Below, piece by piece: positions 24,496-33,751 of a stretch of DNA of 64,000 nt (its first letter is position 1; each line of letters opens with the position of its first letter). Where the stretch lies: assembly GCA_963825555.1 (NCBI GenBank), contig CAWGTZ010000007.1:124001-188000 (forward strand), read 5' to 3'. The position numbers and the translations under genes were made by a program. Under the pieces are notes generated by a model, which was not told where the DNA came from, searched no databases, and worked only from the letters and a program-made list of their open reading frames with translations. Source of the stretch: JAGVSR01 sp963825555 (GTDB lineage: Bacteria > Pseudomonadota > Alphaproteobacteria > Rhizobiales > Hyphomicrobiaceae).

Positions 24496-25272
24496 CTACC
24501 TCCGACGCGCCGAAATTACGCTGACCATAACCGTGCGACCGGTCTCACTTGGCGGGAGAGCAGCAACGATATGCTTGGCGACCGAAACGTCCCAGTCCGC
24601 TTTCTCCAAATCCTCGACGAAGCGTGCGGCATGCGTGCGGCCAGGATCGGTGAGAAGTAACCGGCCGCCGGGGGCCACGGTGCGACTGACAACATGCGCG
24701 AGGCTCGCATAAAGGTCGGGCTCGTAAAGAACGTCTGCTCCGATAACTAGCGGAAAGTCCCCGCCGACGGACCAATCCGTCCAATTGCCGAATCTGATCG
24801 CATTCCCACGGATTGCGTTGGCTGCCGCATTGCGGCGGCAGAGCGCCAGCGCTTCGGGGCTGTGGTCGGTCTGGAGGACGCGAGCTCCGAAAGACGCGGC
24901 GGTCAAGCCTGCCAACCCCGTTCCCGCGCCCAGTTCCAGAACATCGAGATTGGACAGAGCCGCCGGATCCTGAGCCAGCACGTTGGAGAGAACGATGGCC
25001 GACTCCCAAAGAATGAGGCCGAACGGAAAGACCTCGAAGCCGTCCGCGGCCTGAAGCAGCTGGTCCTGATCCCGGGCGGCCGTAAGCGACCAAAGACGGC
25101 CACCAGCCTTGACCGTCATCGACTCCAAGGGCAGCCGCGCCAGGCCAAGCTCGGCCTTATCGATCCGGTCGCGATCGGCAGCGGTGTCGGCGGCAAGAAA
25201 CAAACCAGAAATCCTTAACGCGAAGTGGGCGGCTCCAAGCCTGTAACAATCGTTGCGCGGGAGGGCATCCAC
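24496..25272 (-). CDS. Class I SAM-dependent methyltransferase (NNMT/PNMT/TEMT-like)
   Basis: A 258-residue methyltransferase. Motif I is LDVLELGAGTGLAGL, motif II is VLQTDHSPEAL, and FPLVIGADVLYEPD is the post-II/III region typical of the METTL21/nicotinamide-N-methyltransferase-like group that often modify proteins. The first 50 residues could be shorter, since a start at the internal Met (about 25122) is possible. The gene interrupts the usual lptM-lysA adjacency and points the other way. The substrate is unknown. Confidence 0.8.
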   Translation of the reverse strand: MDALPRNDCYRLGAAHFALRISGLFLAADTAADRDRIDKAELGLARLPLESMTVKAGGRLWSLTAARDQDQLLQAADGFEVFPFGLILWESAIVLSNVLAQDPAALSNLDVLELGAGTGLAGLTAASFGARVLQTDHSPEALALCRRNAAANAIRGNAIRFGNWTDWSVGGDFPLVIGADVLYEPDLYASLAHVVSRTVAPGGRLLLTDPGRTHAARFVEDLEKADWDVSVAKHIVAALPPSETGRTVMVSVISARRR

Positions 25273-25326
25273 CCCCTATAGCTCGCACTTCACAACAAGT
25301 CCCGCCGAACATGGACACACGTCTTC

Positions 25327-26601
25327 ATGCATCACTTCGCCTACAAAAACGGGACGCTTCATGCCGAAGACGTCGATCTCACCCGGATAGCGGCGGAGGT
25401 CGGCACTCCCTTCTACTGCTATTCCACCGCCACGATCGAGCGGCACTACGAGGTGCTGAGCCAAGCCTTCAGCGGCCAGGATCACCTCATCTGCTTTGCG
25501 GTTAAAGCGAACTCGAACCAGGCCGTGCTGGCCACGCTTGCCCGGCTTGGCGCGGGTATGGACGTCGTCTCGGAAGGCGAACTTCGTCGCGCGCGGACGG
25601 CCGGAATTCCCGCAAACCGCATCATCTTTGCCGGCGTCGGCAAGACGCGCGAAGAAATGTCATACGCGTTGAAGGAGGGCATCCTCGGATTCAACGTGGA
25701 AAGCATGCCCGAGCTGGATCAGCTGAACGAGGTTGCCCAGAGCCTCGGCAAGAAAGCCGCGATTGCGATCCGCGTGAACCCGGACGTCGACGCCAAGACA
25801 CATGCCAAGATCTCGACTGGCAAATCAGAGAACAAGTTCGGAGTGCCGTTCCTCGATGCGCCAGCGCTTTACGAGCGTGCCCGGTCGATGCCCGGCATCA
25901 CTATTTCCGGCCTCCATATGCATATCGGAAGCCAGATCACCGAACTCGGCCCCTTCCGCGATGCCTTCACGCTGATGCGCCAGATGGTGCTCGACCTCAA
26001 AGCGCGCGGCATCACGCTCAAGCATCTCGACATCGGTGGTGGACTCGGCGTGCCCTATCGCGCCGACAGCGAGTGGCCGCCTCATCCCGACGAATACGCG
26101 GGTGTCGTCAGGGATACGCTTGGCGACCTCGGTCTCAAGGTCGTCATGGAGCCCGGCCGCATGATTGTCGGCAACGCGGGAATTCTCGTCACGAGCGTAA
26201 TCTTCGTGAAGCAGGGGCAAGGCCGCCGCTTTACGATCACCGATGCAGCGATGAACGATCTAATCCGCCCCACGCTCTATGAAGCCCATCACGATGTCTG
26301 GCCCGTTGCCGAACCCAGGGATGTGCATGACCTGTTCGTGCAGGATCTCGTTGGCCCCGTTTGTGAGACGGGCGATTATCTGGCACTCGACCGGCCGTTG
26401 CCCGCCTTCAAGCCGGGCGACCTCGTGGCGGTGATGACAGCTGGCGCCTACGGGGCCGTCATGTCCTCTACCTACAACACCCGCCTGCTCGTTCCCGAAG
26501 TTATGGTGCATGGAGAGAAATTCGCCGTGGTGCGTCCCCGCCCGACCTATGAGGACCTGATCGGCCTCGACCGCCTGCCGCCCTGGATCGGTGATGTCTG
26601 A
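25327..26601 (+). CDS. lysA: Diaminopimelate decarboxylase
   Basis: A 424-residue PLP-dependent fold-type III decarboxylase that converts meso-DAP to lysine. The PLP lysine is Lys60 in CFAVKANSNQAVL. The loop HIGSQI, the LDIGGGLGVPY phosphate-binding segment and the C-terminal PVCETGDYLA motif with the active-site Cys are all present. It completes the lysine branch started by dapD and dapE. No lysine riboswitch was seen upstream. Confidence 0.96.
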   Translation: MHHFAYKNGTLHAEDVDLTRIAAEVGTPFYCYSTATIERHYEVLSQAFSGQDHLICFAVKANSNQAVLATLARLGAGMDVVSEGELRRARTAGIPANRIIFAGVGKTREEMSYALKEGILGFNVESMPELDQLNEVAQSLGKKAAIAIRVNPDVDAKTHAKISTGKSENKFGVPFLDAPALYERARSMPGITISGLHMHIGSQITELGPFRDAFTLMRQMVLDLKARGITLKHLDIGGGLGVPYRADSEWPPHPDEYAGVVRDTLGDLGLKVVMEPGRMIVGNAGILVTSVIFVKQGQGRRFTITDAAMNDLIRPTLYEAHHDVWPVAEPRDVHDLFVQDLVGPVCETGDYLALDRPLPAFKPGDLVAVMTAGAYGAVMSSTYNTRLLVPEVMVHGEKFAVVRPRPTYEDLIGLDRLPPWIGDV

Positions 26602-26695
26602 AGGCATCTTTTGCCGCCATTTTCGGGCAACCAACGGTGAACATTTCACCAGTTTGTAATGATGGCCGCCAACCGGCCCATGCTAGATTTTCGGC

Positions 26696-29377
26696 ATGGA
26701 GACGTCTGCTTCGACCACCCCGACGCGCAACCCGGCCTTCGAGGCCAAGATCCGCAAAGCCCGATTGGCGCTCGTTGCCGAGCAGCTGTGGCTGAGGCTG
26801 TGGGTCCTCTTTGCGCTGGCAGGCCTTTTCGCCCTGATCTCGTTCGCGGGTGTCTGGCCGCTGCTGAGCCCGCTCGCCCATAAGGTGACACTCGGACTTT
26901 TCGGACTTGCTGGCTTGGCGTGGCTGATCTTTGCCGCGCGTATCCGGTGGCCCTCGCGCGACGACGCCATCCGCCGCATCGAAGCTGTCTCGGGTATCCC
27001 CCATCGCCCCGCGACATCGTACGAGGACTCGCTCACCGCGTCTGCAGAGGATCCGACCACGCAGGCCATCTGGGCAGCCCATCGCCAGCGCATGGCTGAT
27101 CTCATCAAGCGGCTGCGGCCTGGCCGGCCCTCTCCCCGCACACACCGGTTCGATCCGCTGGCGCTACGCGCACTCGCCGTGCTGGGTGTCGTGCTCGGCG
27201 TCGCGTTGGCGGGCCGGGCCGGTCTCGACAACCTGATGGATGCCTTCCGTATCGACAGCCGCACGGCGATCGCCGATCAGCGGCTCGACGCGTGGGTGAC
27301 ACCGCCGGCCTATACGGGCCGGGCACCCGTCATGCTGGTCGATGGTTCGACGATGGCAGGTTCTGCCGCAGCTTCCACTCCCGAGAGCGCAGACGTCATT
27401 GAGGTTCCTGAGAACAGCAGCCTGATCGTGCGCGCGAGCGGGCCGACACGAATTCCCCTCACGCTGGAGGTCTGGCTCCCCGGCGCGACGGAGCCCATGG
27501 AAAAGATCAACTCGGCACCGGAAGAAGGCCCCGCCGCCGGCGTGACGGAAGTGCGCACCGAACTCGAATCCTCGGCAACCATCAAGGTGCATTCAAACGG
27601 CCATCAACTCGCAAGCTGGCCGATCACAATCATTCCCGACAACATCCCGGGGATCGCGCTCACCAAGAACCCCGAGCGGACGACGCGCGGCGCGCTGAAG
27701 CTCACATACTTCGTGCAGGACGATTACGGCGTCGCGTCGGCCGAGGTGAAGTTCGCGCGCATCCGCGATGCCGAAAAGGGTGATCCGGCGACCGCATGGG
27801 CCCGTGGCGAGGAGCTGAAAGGCCCGCGCCCCCCGTTCTCGCGGCCGCCGCAGCTTTCGCTCCGACTGCCCTCGCCCAATGCCAAGCAGGGCGAAGCGTT
27901 CACTTATCATGAGATCGGCTCGCATCCCTGGGCCGGCCAAAAAGTCATGATGACACTGGAGGCAAAGGACGTTGCGGGCCAGATCGGCCGCAGCCCCTCT
28001 ATGGAAATCGTACTGCCCGAACGGCCCTTTACAAAGCCGCTCGCGCGGGCCCTCATCGAGCAGCGCAAGCTTCTGATCGAAGATCCGCGTTACGCCGATC
28101 GTGTGCAGACCGCCATCGAGGCACTGACGCTCGCACCGGAAGGCTTCATCGATGATCCACGCGTCTACCTGCCGCTGCGCGCCACCATGTACCGCCTGGA
28201 GCGCAGTCGCACGCGCGCAGGGCTCGACGCGTCCATCGACCAGCTATGGCAAACGGCCTTGCGCATAGAGGACGGCGATCTCTCGGAAGCCGAAAAGAAC
28301 CTTCGTGACATTCAGGATCGTCTCGCCAAGGCTCTGGAGGATGGCGCCTCCGACGAAGAGATCCGTCAGCTCATGCAGGAGCTGCGCGAGGCGTTCCAGG
28401 AATTCGCCAAACAGATGCAGCAGCAGAATGGCGGCGACGAGCAGCAGAACGCCGACGGGCAGGATCAGAACAATCAGCAGCTGTCTTCGGAAGACATCGA
28501 CCGCATGATGCGCGAGATGGAGCAGATGGCCGAGAGCGGCATGCGCGAGCAGGCCAAGGACATGCTGGCACAGATGCGCGATCTCATGGAGCGCATGCGG
28601 CAGGGCCAGCAGAATGCCGAGCAGCAACGGCAGAACAAGGAAATGCAGGACGCCATTCGTAAGCTCGGCGAAGCCGTCGGCGAGCAGCAGAGCATCATGG
28701 ACGACACCTTCGAGGAAGGCCGAAATCAGCAGCAGCAGGGTCAAGGCGGCCAGCCGATGCGTCAGACCCAGCCTGGTCAGAAAGGCCAGCGCGGTCAGGG
28801 CATGCAGGCCGACCGCCGCGGCAGCATCGGCCAGGGCGACGACCAGGGCGAGATGGGCCTGCGCGAGCGCGGCCGGGACGGTGAGGGACAGGGCAACGCT
28901 CAGGGCCAGGAGCGGCGTGCCCAGCTCGCCCAGCGCCAGGCGCAGCTTCGCGAGCGGCTGGAGGCCATGCGCCGCGACATGCAGCAGAAGGGGCTCGGCA
29001 ACGACGAGCGGCTTGGCGAGGCGACCGACGCCATGCAGCAGGCCGAAGATGCGCTTGGCGAGGGTGATCTCGACGAAGCGAACGCACAGCAGGGCCGTGC
29101 GCTCGACCAGATGCGCGAGAGCGCGCAGGAGATGGCCCAGCAGATGCAGCAGAACAGCGAGCAGCGCTATGGCCAGAACGGCGACAGCCCGCGAGATCCC
29201 TTCGGCCGTCCGCAGCGTTCGCAGGGTCCTGACCAGGGCCGCTCGGTGAAGGTGCCCGACCAGATCGACGTACAGCGGGCGCGCGAGGTTCTTGAGGAGT
29301 TGCGCCGCCGCGCAGGCGAAGCAAAGCGACCGCAGATCGAGCTCGACTATATCGAGCGGCTGCTCAAGTGGTACTGA
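26696..29377 (+). CDS. TIGR02302 family membrane protein with Gln-rich tail
   Basis: An 893-residue protein of the TIGR02302 (DUF4175) family, restricted mostly to alphaproteobacteria, function unknown. Membrane segments are at about 33-55 and 64-81, with a third hydrophobic stretch near 150-168. A beta-rich periplasmic part follows (about 190-445, with DDYGVASAEVKF). From about 540 on it is helical and very rich in Gln, Met, Arg and Glu (for example EQMAESGMREQAKDMLAQM), probably coiled coil. The end VLEELRRRAGEAKRPQIELDYIERLLKWY is family-typical. It follows lysA by 94 bases. Confidence 0.9.
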   Translation: METSASTTPTRNPAFEAKIRKARLALVAEQLWLRLWVLFALAGLFALISFAGVWPLLSPLAHKVTLGLFGLAGLAWLIFAARIRWPSRDDAIRRIEAVSGIPHRPATSYEDSLTASAEDPTTQAIWAAHRQRMADLIKRLRPGRPSPRTHRFDPLALRALAVLGVVLGVALAGRAGLDNLMDAFRIDSRTAIADQRLDAWVTPPAYTGRAPVMLVDGSTMAGSAAASTPESADVIEVPENSSLIVRASGPTRIPLTLEVWLPGATEPMEKINSAPEEGPAAGVTEVRTELESSATIKVHSNGHQLASWPITIIPDNIPGIALTKNPERTTRGALKLTYFVQDDYGVASAEVKFARIRDAEKGDPATAWARGEELKGPRPPFSRPPQLSLRLPSPNAKQGEAFTYHEIGSHPWAGQKVMMTLEAKDVAGQIGRSPSMEIVLPERPFTKPLARALIEQRKLLIEDPRYADRVQTAIEALTLAPEGFIDDPRVYLPLRATMYRLERSRTRAGLDASIDQLWQTALRIEDGDLSEAEKNLRDIQDRLAKALEDGASDEEIRQLMQELREAFQEFAKQMQQQNGGDEQQNADGQDQNNQQLSSEDIDRMMREMEQMAESGMREQAKDMLAQMRDLMERMRQGQQNAEQQRQNKEMQDAIRKLGEAVGEQQSIMDDTFEEGRNQQQQGQGGQPMRQTQPGQKGQRGQGMQADRRGSIGQGDDQGEMGLRERGRDGEGQGNAQGQERRAQLAQRQAQLRERLEAMRRDMQQKGLGNDERLGEATDAMQQAEDALGEGDLDEANAQQGRALDQMRESAQEMAQQMQQNSEQRYGQNGDSPRDPFGRPQRSQGPDQGRSVKVPDQIDVQRAREVLEELRRRAGEAKRPQIELDYIERLLKWY

Positions 29378-29386
29378 CGCAGCGGA

Positions 29387-30352
29387 TTACGGTCCTGCAG
29401 GCAGGCGGACGCCGAGGCCTCCGATAACCTCGTGGCTCGTGAATCGCGTTTCTGCCCAGCCGTGCGTCGGCTCGTCCCCGCTCCACCACCGATTGAACTG
29501 GTTCCAAAGGTCCGTGAACAGGACGTAGCCATCGCGGCCTGTGAGCGGCATGCGGTAATCGGCCAGCGTGAATTTGTACTCTAGGAAATAGGACATCCGC
29601 GGCAGCCGGAACTCGATCCCAACGAGTGCCTGTCCCACCGGTCCGGCGAACTGGTACTCGTAGGTGCGCGGTCCATCGGTCTTCACTTGAATCTCCGAGT
29701 GTGGCAGCGAGACACCCGCGCCGAGCCCGACGTAAGGCGAAATACGGAAGCTGAAGGACGGCAAGCGGAACAGCCCGTTGAGCGTTAGCATGTTATGACC
29801 ATGGCTCGCCTCGAGTTTGCGGAAGATATCTCCGATGAGCGCCTTTTCAGGTGCGGGCTGGCCATTGAGCGTGCCCTCGAACTTCGCTTCCTGGTCGCGT
29901 TTTGAGATCGCCTTTGAGTGCGTGAAATCGAGCATCGAGCCGGTACGGCCGCCGGAAAACCAGCGCAGCACGCGCACACCGTAGTAAATCGGGTTGATGA
30001 ACGGCATGCCCTGCCATTCCACATCCTTGACGGTAAAGTCGTGAACGCCGGGCTTCGTGATCTTGACGTCGCTTGGATAAGTGTAGGGCGAACCGCCGTA
30101 GGCCGCGACCATCCATTCCGCACGCGGGGCGACACGCGAGGGATCGGCAGCGCTGCCAGAAGCGCCCGCGCCAATGTCCGCGGGATCCTTCGCCATGGAG
30201 GTCTCGTCCTCCAGGGTGGCGTTGGCAACCGTCACGGCAAGCGCTGCCGCGGCGACGAGGCTGACGGTCCCGTCGGCGATGCGCACCAAGCCGGGACGGC
30301 GCAGCGTCCACGACGGCACGCCGAAAGCGGCGCTGACACGAATTGCAGTCAT
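29387..30352 (-). CDS. Putative outer-membrane beta-barrel protein
   Basis: A 321-residue protein with a hydrophobic N-terminal segment (about 29-45, ending VANA) that may be a signal peptide. The rest has the alternating strand pattern of an eight-stranded barrel: SPYVGLGAGVSLPH, VGQALVGIEFRLP and YFLEYKFTLADYRM. GGSPYTYPSDVKI and PIYYGVRVLRWF recall an outer-membrane group found in Bradyrhizobium and relatives. I chose the ATG at 30352, which has GGGGGA upstream. It ends nine bases from the stop of the TIGR02302 gene. The C-terminus lacks the classical final Phe. Confidence 0.65.
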   Translation of the reverse strand: MTAIRVSAAFGVPSWTLRRPGLVRIADGTVSLVAAAALAVTVANATLEDETSMAKDPADIGAGASGSAADPSRVAPRAEWMVAAYGGSPYTYPSDVKITKPGVHDFTVKDVEWQGMPFINPIYYGVRVLRWFSGGRTGSMLDFTHSKAISKRDQEAKFEGTLNGQPAPEKALIGDIFRKLEASHGHNMLTLNGLFRLPSFSFRISPYVGLGAGVSLPHSEIQVKTDGPRTYEYQFAGPVGQALVGIEFRLPRMSYFLEYKFTLADYRMPLTGRDGYVLFTDLWNQFNRWWSGDEPTHGWAETRFTSHEVIGGLGVRLPAGP

Positions 30353-30525
30353 AGAAATCCCCCAGTCGGCTCGCATCGTCGACGCGAACTTATAGCATTC
30401 AGCAGAGCCCACCCCAGGCCGCAGATCCCTTCTTCCACGACTGACTAGCCTAGCGATTGATGCCGGTCAAAAATAGCCTGCACCGACGTCGCGGACCGGC
30501 AACAAGCGCCCGCACGGCGCAGTAT

Positions 30526-31593
30526 TCAGGACCCGGATTGAGGCCGTTCCGACAGCCGTTTCAGCATGTTGTAGACGGTCGTGATCTGCGGCGCCGCGCG
30601 GGTCAGAAAATCGGGGCCGGTGTACCCCCACCAGTCCCAACACCCCTCGGGGTTGGCCCCGGAAGCGACCGTCTGTGGAAAGAGGACCACGAGGCGATTC
30701 GTATCAGCCCAGCGCGCAAAACCAGTTTCCTCTACGAAGGCGTCCCCAACCGCCTCGCGGTTCTGAGCGCACCCGTGGAACGCCACATGCACACGGCATC
30801 CCCCTGCACGGCATTGCTCCGGGATGTAAAGCACGCCCTCGGCCGCAAGCCCGTTATCGGTATCTTCTTCGGCGTACGGGCGCTGATCGAAGACGACGTA
30901 GTGTCCCGACAAGCTCGATGACGGTGCCGCGAGCGGACCCAGGAAATGGGTCAGCATCTCTTTCGCCTGGTCGTAATCGCAGTCCACGATGAACGGCTCG
31001 CCCGACGTCGAACAGGTTGCGCCCTCGTTCTCGGTCACGAACGCATGGCCCGCGGGCAGATCGGAAACAAACCGAATGTCTGCGTCGGGTAAGCCGAGCG
31101 CGCGGTAAAACTCCACGGCGCTGGCGACGATAACCGGCACAACGGTGCGGTCATTCGTTCCGGAAAAAACATAGACGCGGTCTCCTACGGCGTCGGCAAT
31201 TGGATCGATCTCACGCTCCTCGGCCAGTTCTCGCGCCTTGTCTGCAAGTCCTTTCGGGTCCGGCACACCCCAAATGAGCATGTCGTCCTGCATGCAGCCC
31301 GAGATCGCCTTGTTGGCATTGAGCATTGTCGCGGCCGGTCCGACGACGAAGCCGGAGAATGCGCTTTGCGCACAGCCGTACGGCCCACCCGCGATAATGC
31401 CGGCACCCTTCACGATCCGCGCATGGGCCATCTGGAATTGCCCTGCCATATAGGCGCCCGATGAAATTCCTGAAACCGTCGTCTCTTCGAGTACGGTTCC
31501 AAGGGGCGGCAGCGGCTCTGGCGTTTCGCCGGAACAGGCTGAAAACCAAGCGGTAACGATGAAGACGACGAGGCGGCGGAGGCGAGTGGGCAT
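30526..31593 (-). CDS. Secreted PHA-depolymerase-like esterase (type 2 catalytic domain)
   Basis: A 355-residue alpha/beta hydrolase of the extracellular short-chain PHA depolymerase group with the type 2 domain order. The nucleophile Ser44 sits in the lipase-box-like GISSG at the N-terminus, and GGPYGCAQSAF follows. HVAFHGCAQNREAVGD is the oxyanion region and GCWDWWGY a conserved block. A hydrophobic start ending FSAC (Cys20) suggests a lipoprotein, although the lipobox is imperfect. It may degrade extracellular or periplasmic polyesters. It lies on the same strand, 53 bases after pbpC. Confidence 0.8.
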   Translation of the reverse strand: MPTRLRRLVVFIVTAWFSACSGETPEPLPPLGTVLEETTVSGISSGAYMAGQFQMAHARIVKGAGIIAGGPYGCAQSAFSGFVVGPAATMLNANKAISGCMQDDMLIWGVPDPKGLADKARELAEEREIDPIADAVGDRVYVFSGTNDRTVVPVIVASAVEFYRALGLPDADIRFVSDLPAGHAFVTENEGATCSTSGEPFIVDCDYDQAKEMLTHFLGPLAAPSSSLSGHYVVFDQRPYAEEDTDNGLAAEGVLYIPEQCRAGGCRVHVAFHGCAQNREAVGDAFVEETGFARWADTNRLVVLFPQTVASGANPEGCWDWWGYTGPDFLTRAAPQITTVYNMLKRLSERPQSGS

Positions 31594-31646
31594 TCGGCAC
31601 GCAAGCTAGAGGAAAGAGCCCTTTCCTTCTTAGGCGTCTCGCCCAT

Positions 31647-33746
31647 CTATCTCAAGCGAACCGTAACGCGGTCGGCGCGGCCGTTGGCGTCGATGACCTG
31701 GAGTTTCACGAAGCCAAGCCCCGGCGGAGTCCAGGCAATCTCTCGGGTGTCGCCTTCGACATTCACAGGCGCGCCATCGACGAGCCAGGTCAGCGGAAGT
31801 GCGCCGCCCTCGGCCTTCAGCATGACGGGATCGTCCGGTTCGCGCTCGTTGAGATCGAGCTCCGACCGGTCAGGCGGGAAGGCAATGAGCGGCGGGCGTT
31901 CGAGGAAGGGACCGGTGCTTGCTGTCTCTTCCGACCCATTGCGGAAGCGTTTCAGTGGCGGCGGCAGATCTGCGCCGGCACGCTTCATGACCCCGGCAGG
32001 CGGAGACTTGAGCGCAGTACGCTTTTCAGCAATGCGCTGGAAAGCGTCGAACAGTATGGGCGCCGCAGCAAGCCGGCCCATCAGACCGGGAACGGAGGCC
32101 CCATCAGGCCGGCCGACCCAAACGGCAATCGTGTGCCGGCCGTCGTAGCCCACCGCCCAAGCGTCACGGTAGCCGTAGGATGTTCCGGTCTTGTAGGCGA
32201 GCTTGCCACCTCGCGCGTTGAGAGGCGCCGGAGCGTCTTTCAGAATGTCACCGACGTACCAAGCCGCAACGGGCGAGAGGAGACGCTTGCGGGCAGCCTC
32301 CTTACTGGCGGAAATGCGAACCTTCAGCGCCTCGCCGTCCTGCCGCCAGGTCATGGGCACTGGCTCGCCGCCGCGGGCCAGCGTCACATAAAGCTGCGCG
32401 AGATCCTGCAGGCGCATGCCGATACCGCCCAGGGCCACTGCGAGCGAGGGCACGGTATCCTTGGGCAGCTCCGTCTTGACGCCGGCGCGGTGAAGCCGAG
32501 ACGTAAGACGTCCCGGACCGACCGCCGCCAGCATCTTCACGGCTGGCACATTGAGCGAAAGACCGAGTGCTTCGCGCACCGTGACGGTACCGTGGAACAA
32601 CTCATCGAAGTTCTCCGGCCGGTAGCTGCCGAAGCGCGTTGGCTTGTCCTCGATGAGCGTTTCCGGATGAGCGAGACCTGCTTCGAAAGCAAGACCGTAA
32701 ATGACCGGCTTCAGCGTTGAGCCCGGCGAGCGGACCGCCTGCACCATGTCGATGGCGCCCGCCCGCTGCGCATCGAGGTATCCGGCCGAGCCGACATAGG
32801 CCAGCACCTCGCCCGTCTCATTGTCGACGGCGAGAATTGCGGAGGAAAGCTTGTCCCCCAAGAGCTTCGTCTGCTCGGCCGACAGCCTTTCGAGCGCCAA
32901 CTGCAGATTGCGATCGAGCGTCAGCCGGTGAACAGCCTTCTCCGGCTTAAGTGCCACCTCGGACTCGGACAGATGCGGAGCAAGCTTCGGGAACGCGCGG
33001 CGCCCCTTTGGCACCGACTCGCCTTTGGCCCGGTCACGCTCTGCAGCGGAAATGACGCCGACCTCGTGGGCGCGATCAAGCACGCGATTGCGGGCGCGCA
33101 GGGCTGCCTGCCAGTTGCGATCCGGCCGGCGTGCCTCCGGCGACTGAGGCAGCGCCACCAGCAAGGCCGCCTCGCCTATGGAGAGCCGCTTCGGCTCCTT
33201 GCCGAAGTAGGCAAGCGTTGCAGCGCGCACACCTTCGATGTTGCCGCCGAACGGCGCCAGCCGCAGATAGAGCCGCAGTATCTCCTTCTTTGAGAGCCTG
33301 TCTTCCAGCTGCATTGCGCGCACCATTTGGCGCAACTTGCCGAGCGCATTCTTGTCGTGGCGGCCTTCGAGCAGGCGCGCGACCTGCATGGTGAGCGTGG
33401 ACCCGCCCGAGACGAGCCGTCCATGACGGACGGCCTGTGCGATGGCACGCGCGATGCCCACCGGATCGACGCCGCCGTGGTCTTCGAAGCGACGGTCCTC
33501 GAACGCCTTCAGGATCGCGAAGTAGCGTGGATCGATATCCTCAGGCTCGACCGGCATTCGCCAGCGGCCATCGGGCGTCGTAAAGGCCCGCAGCAGCTGG
33601 CCGTTTCGGTCCACCACCGTGGTCGAGAGGCCCTCCGCATTGGCGAGAGGCGGCGGTCCCAGGCGCGACTTGGCCATCGCGACGGCAGCATAACCCGCCA
33701 TCGCGACAGCAAGACCAGACATGAGAAGCCAGACTGCCCTGTGCAT
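31647..33746 (-). CDS. pbpC: Penicillin-binding protein 1C
   Basis: A 699-residue bifunctional class A PBP. After one membrane segment (about 7-25) comes the glycosyltransferase domain, with the catalytic Glu in KAFEDRRFEDHGG and GGSTLTMQVARLL. The transpeptidase follows, with the Ser nucleophile in SPGSTLKP and YKTGTSYGYRDAW as the KTG box. The C-terminal domain after about 600 is the PBP1C-specific BiPBP_C. The start lies five bases after the alpha-2-macroglobulin stop, the same pairing as E. coli yfhM-pbpC. Its role in peptidoglycan synthesis is minor in E. coli. Confidence 0.94.
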   Translation of the reverse strand: MHRAVWLLMSGLAVAMAGYAAVAMAKSRLGPPPLANAEGLSTTVVDRNGQLLRAFTTPDGRWRMPVEPEDIDPRYFAILKAFEDRRFEDHGGVDPVGIARAIAQAVRHGRLVSGGSTLTMQVARLLEGRHDKNALGKLRQMVRAMQLEDRLSKKEILRLYLRLAPFGGNIEGVRAATLAYFGKEPKRLSIGEAALLVALPQSPEARRPDRNWQAALRARNRVLDRAHEVGVISAAERDRAKGESVPKGRRAFPKLAPHLSESEVALKPEKAVHRLTLDRNLQLALERLSAEQTKLLGDKLSSAILAVDNETGEVLAYVGSAGYLDAQRAGAIDMVQAVRSPGSTLKPVIYGLAFEAGLAHPETLIEDKPTRFGSYRPENFDELFHGTVTVREALGLSLNVPAVKMLAAVGPGRLTSRLHRAGVKTELPKDTVPSLAVALGGIGMRLQDLAQLYVTLARGGEPVPMTWRQDGEALKVRISASKEAARKRLLSPVAAWYVGDILKDAPAPLNARGGKLAYKTGTSYGYRDAWAVGYDGRHTIAVWVGRPDGASVPGLMGRLAAAPILFDAFQRIAEKRTALKSPPAGVMKRAGADLPPPLKRFRNGSEETASTGPFLERPPLIAFPPDRSELDLNEREPDDPVMLKAEGGALPLTWLVDGAPVNVEGDTREIAWTPPGLGFVKLQVIDANGRADRVTVRLR

Positions 33747-33751
33747 GGCCG

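Noticed and set aside
25273..25326. Lysine riboswitch ahead of lysA
   Set aside because: The gap is only 54 bases and has no folded element of the right size.
28350..29250. Repeats in the Gln-rich segment considered as a tandem-repeat or CRISPR-like array
   Set aside because: They are coding low-complexity repeats (CAG-type codons) in the TIGR02302 gene; no spacer/repeat periodicity.
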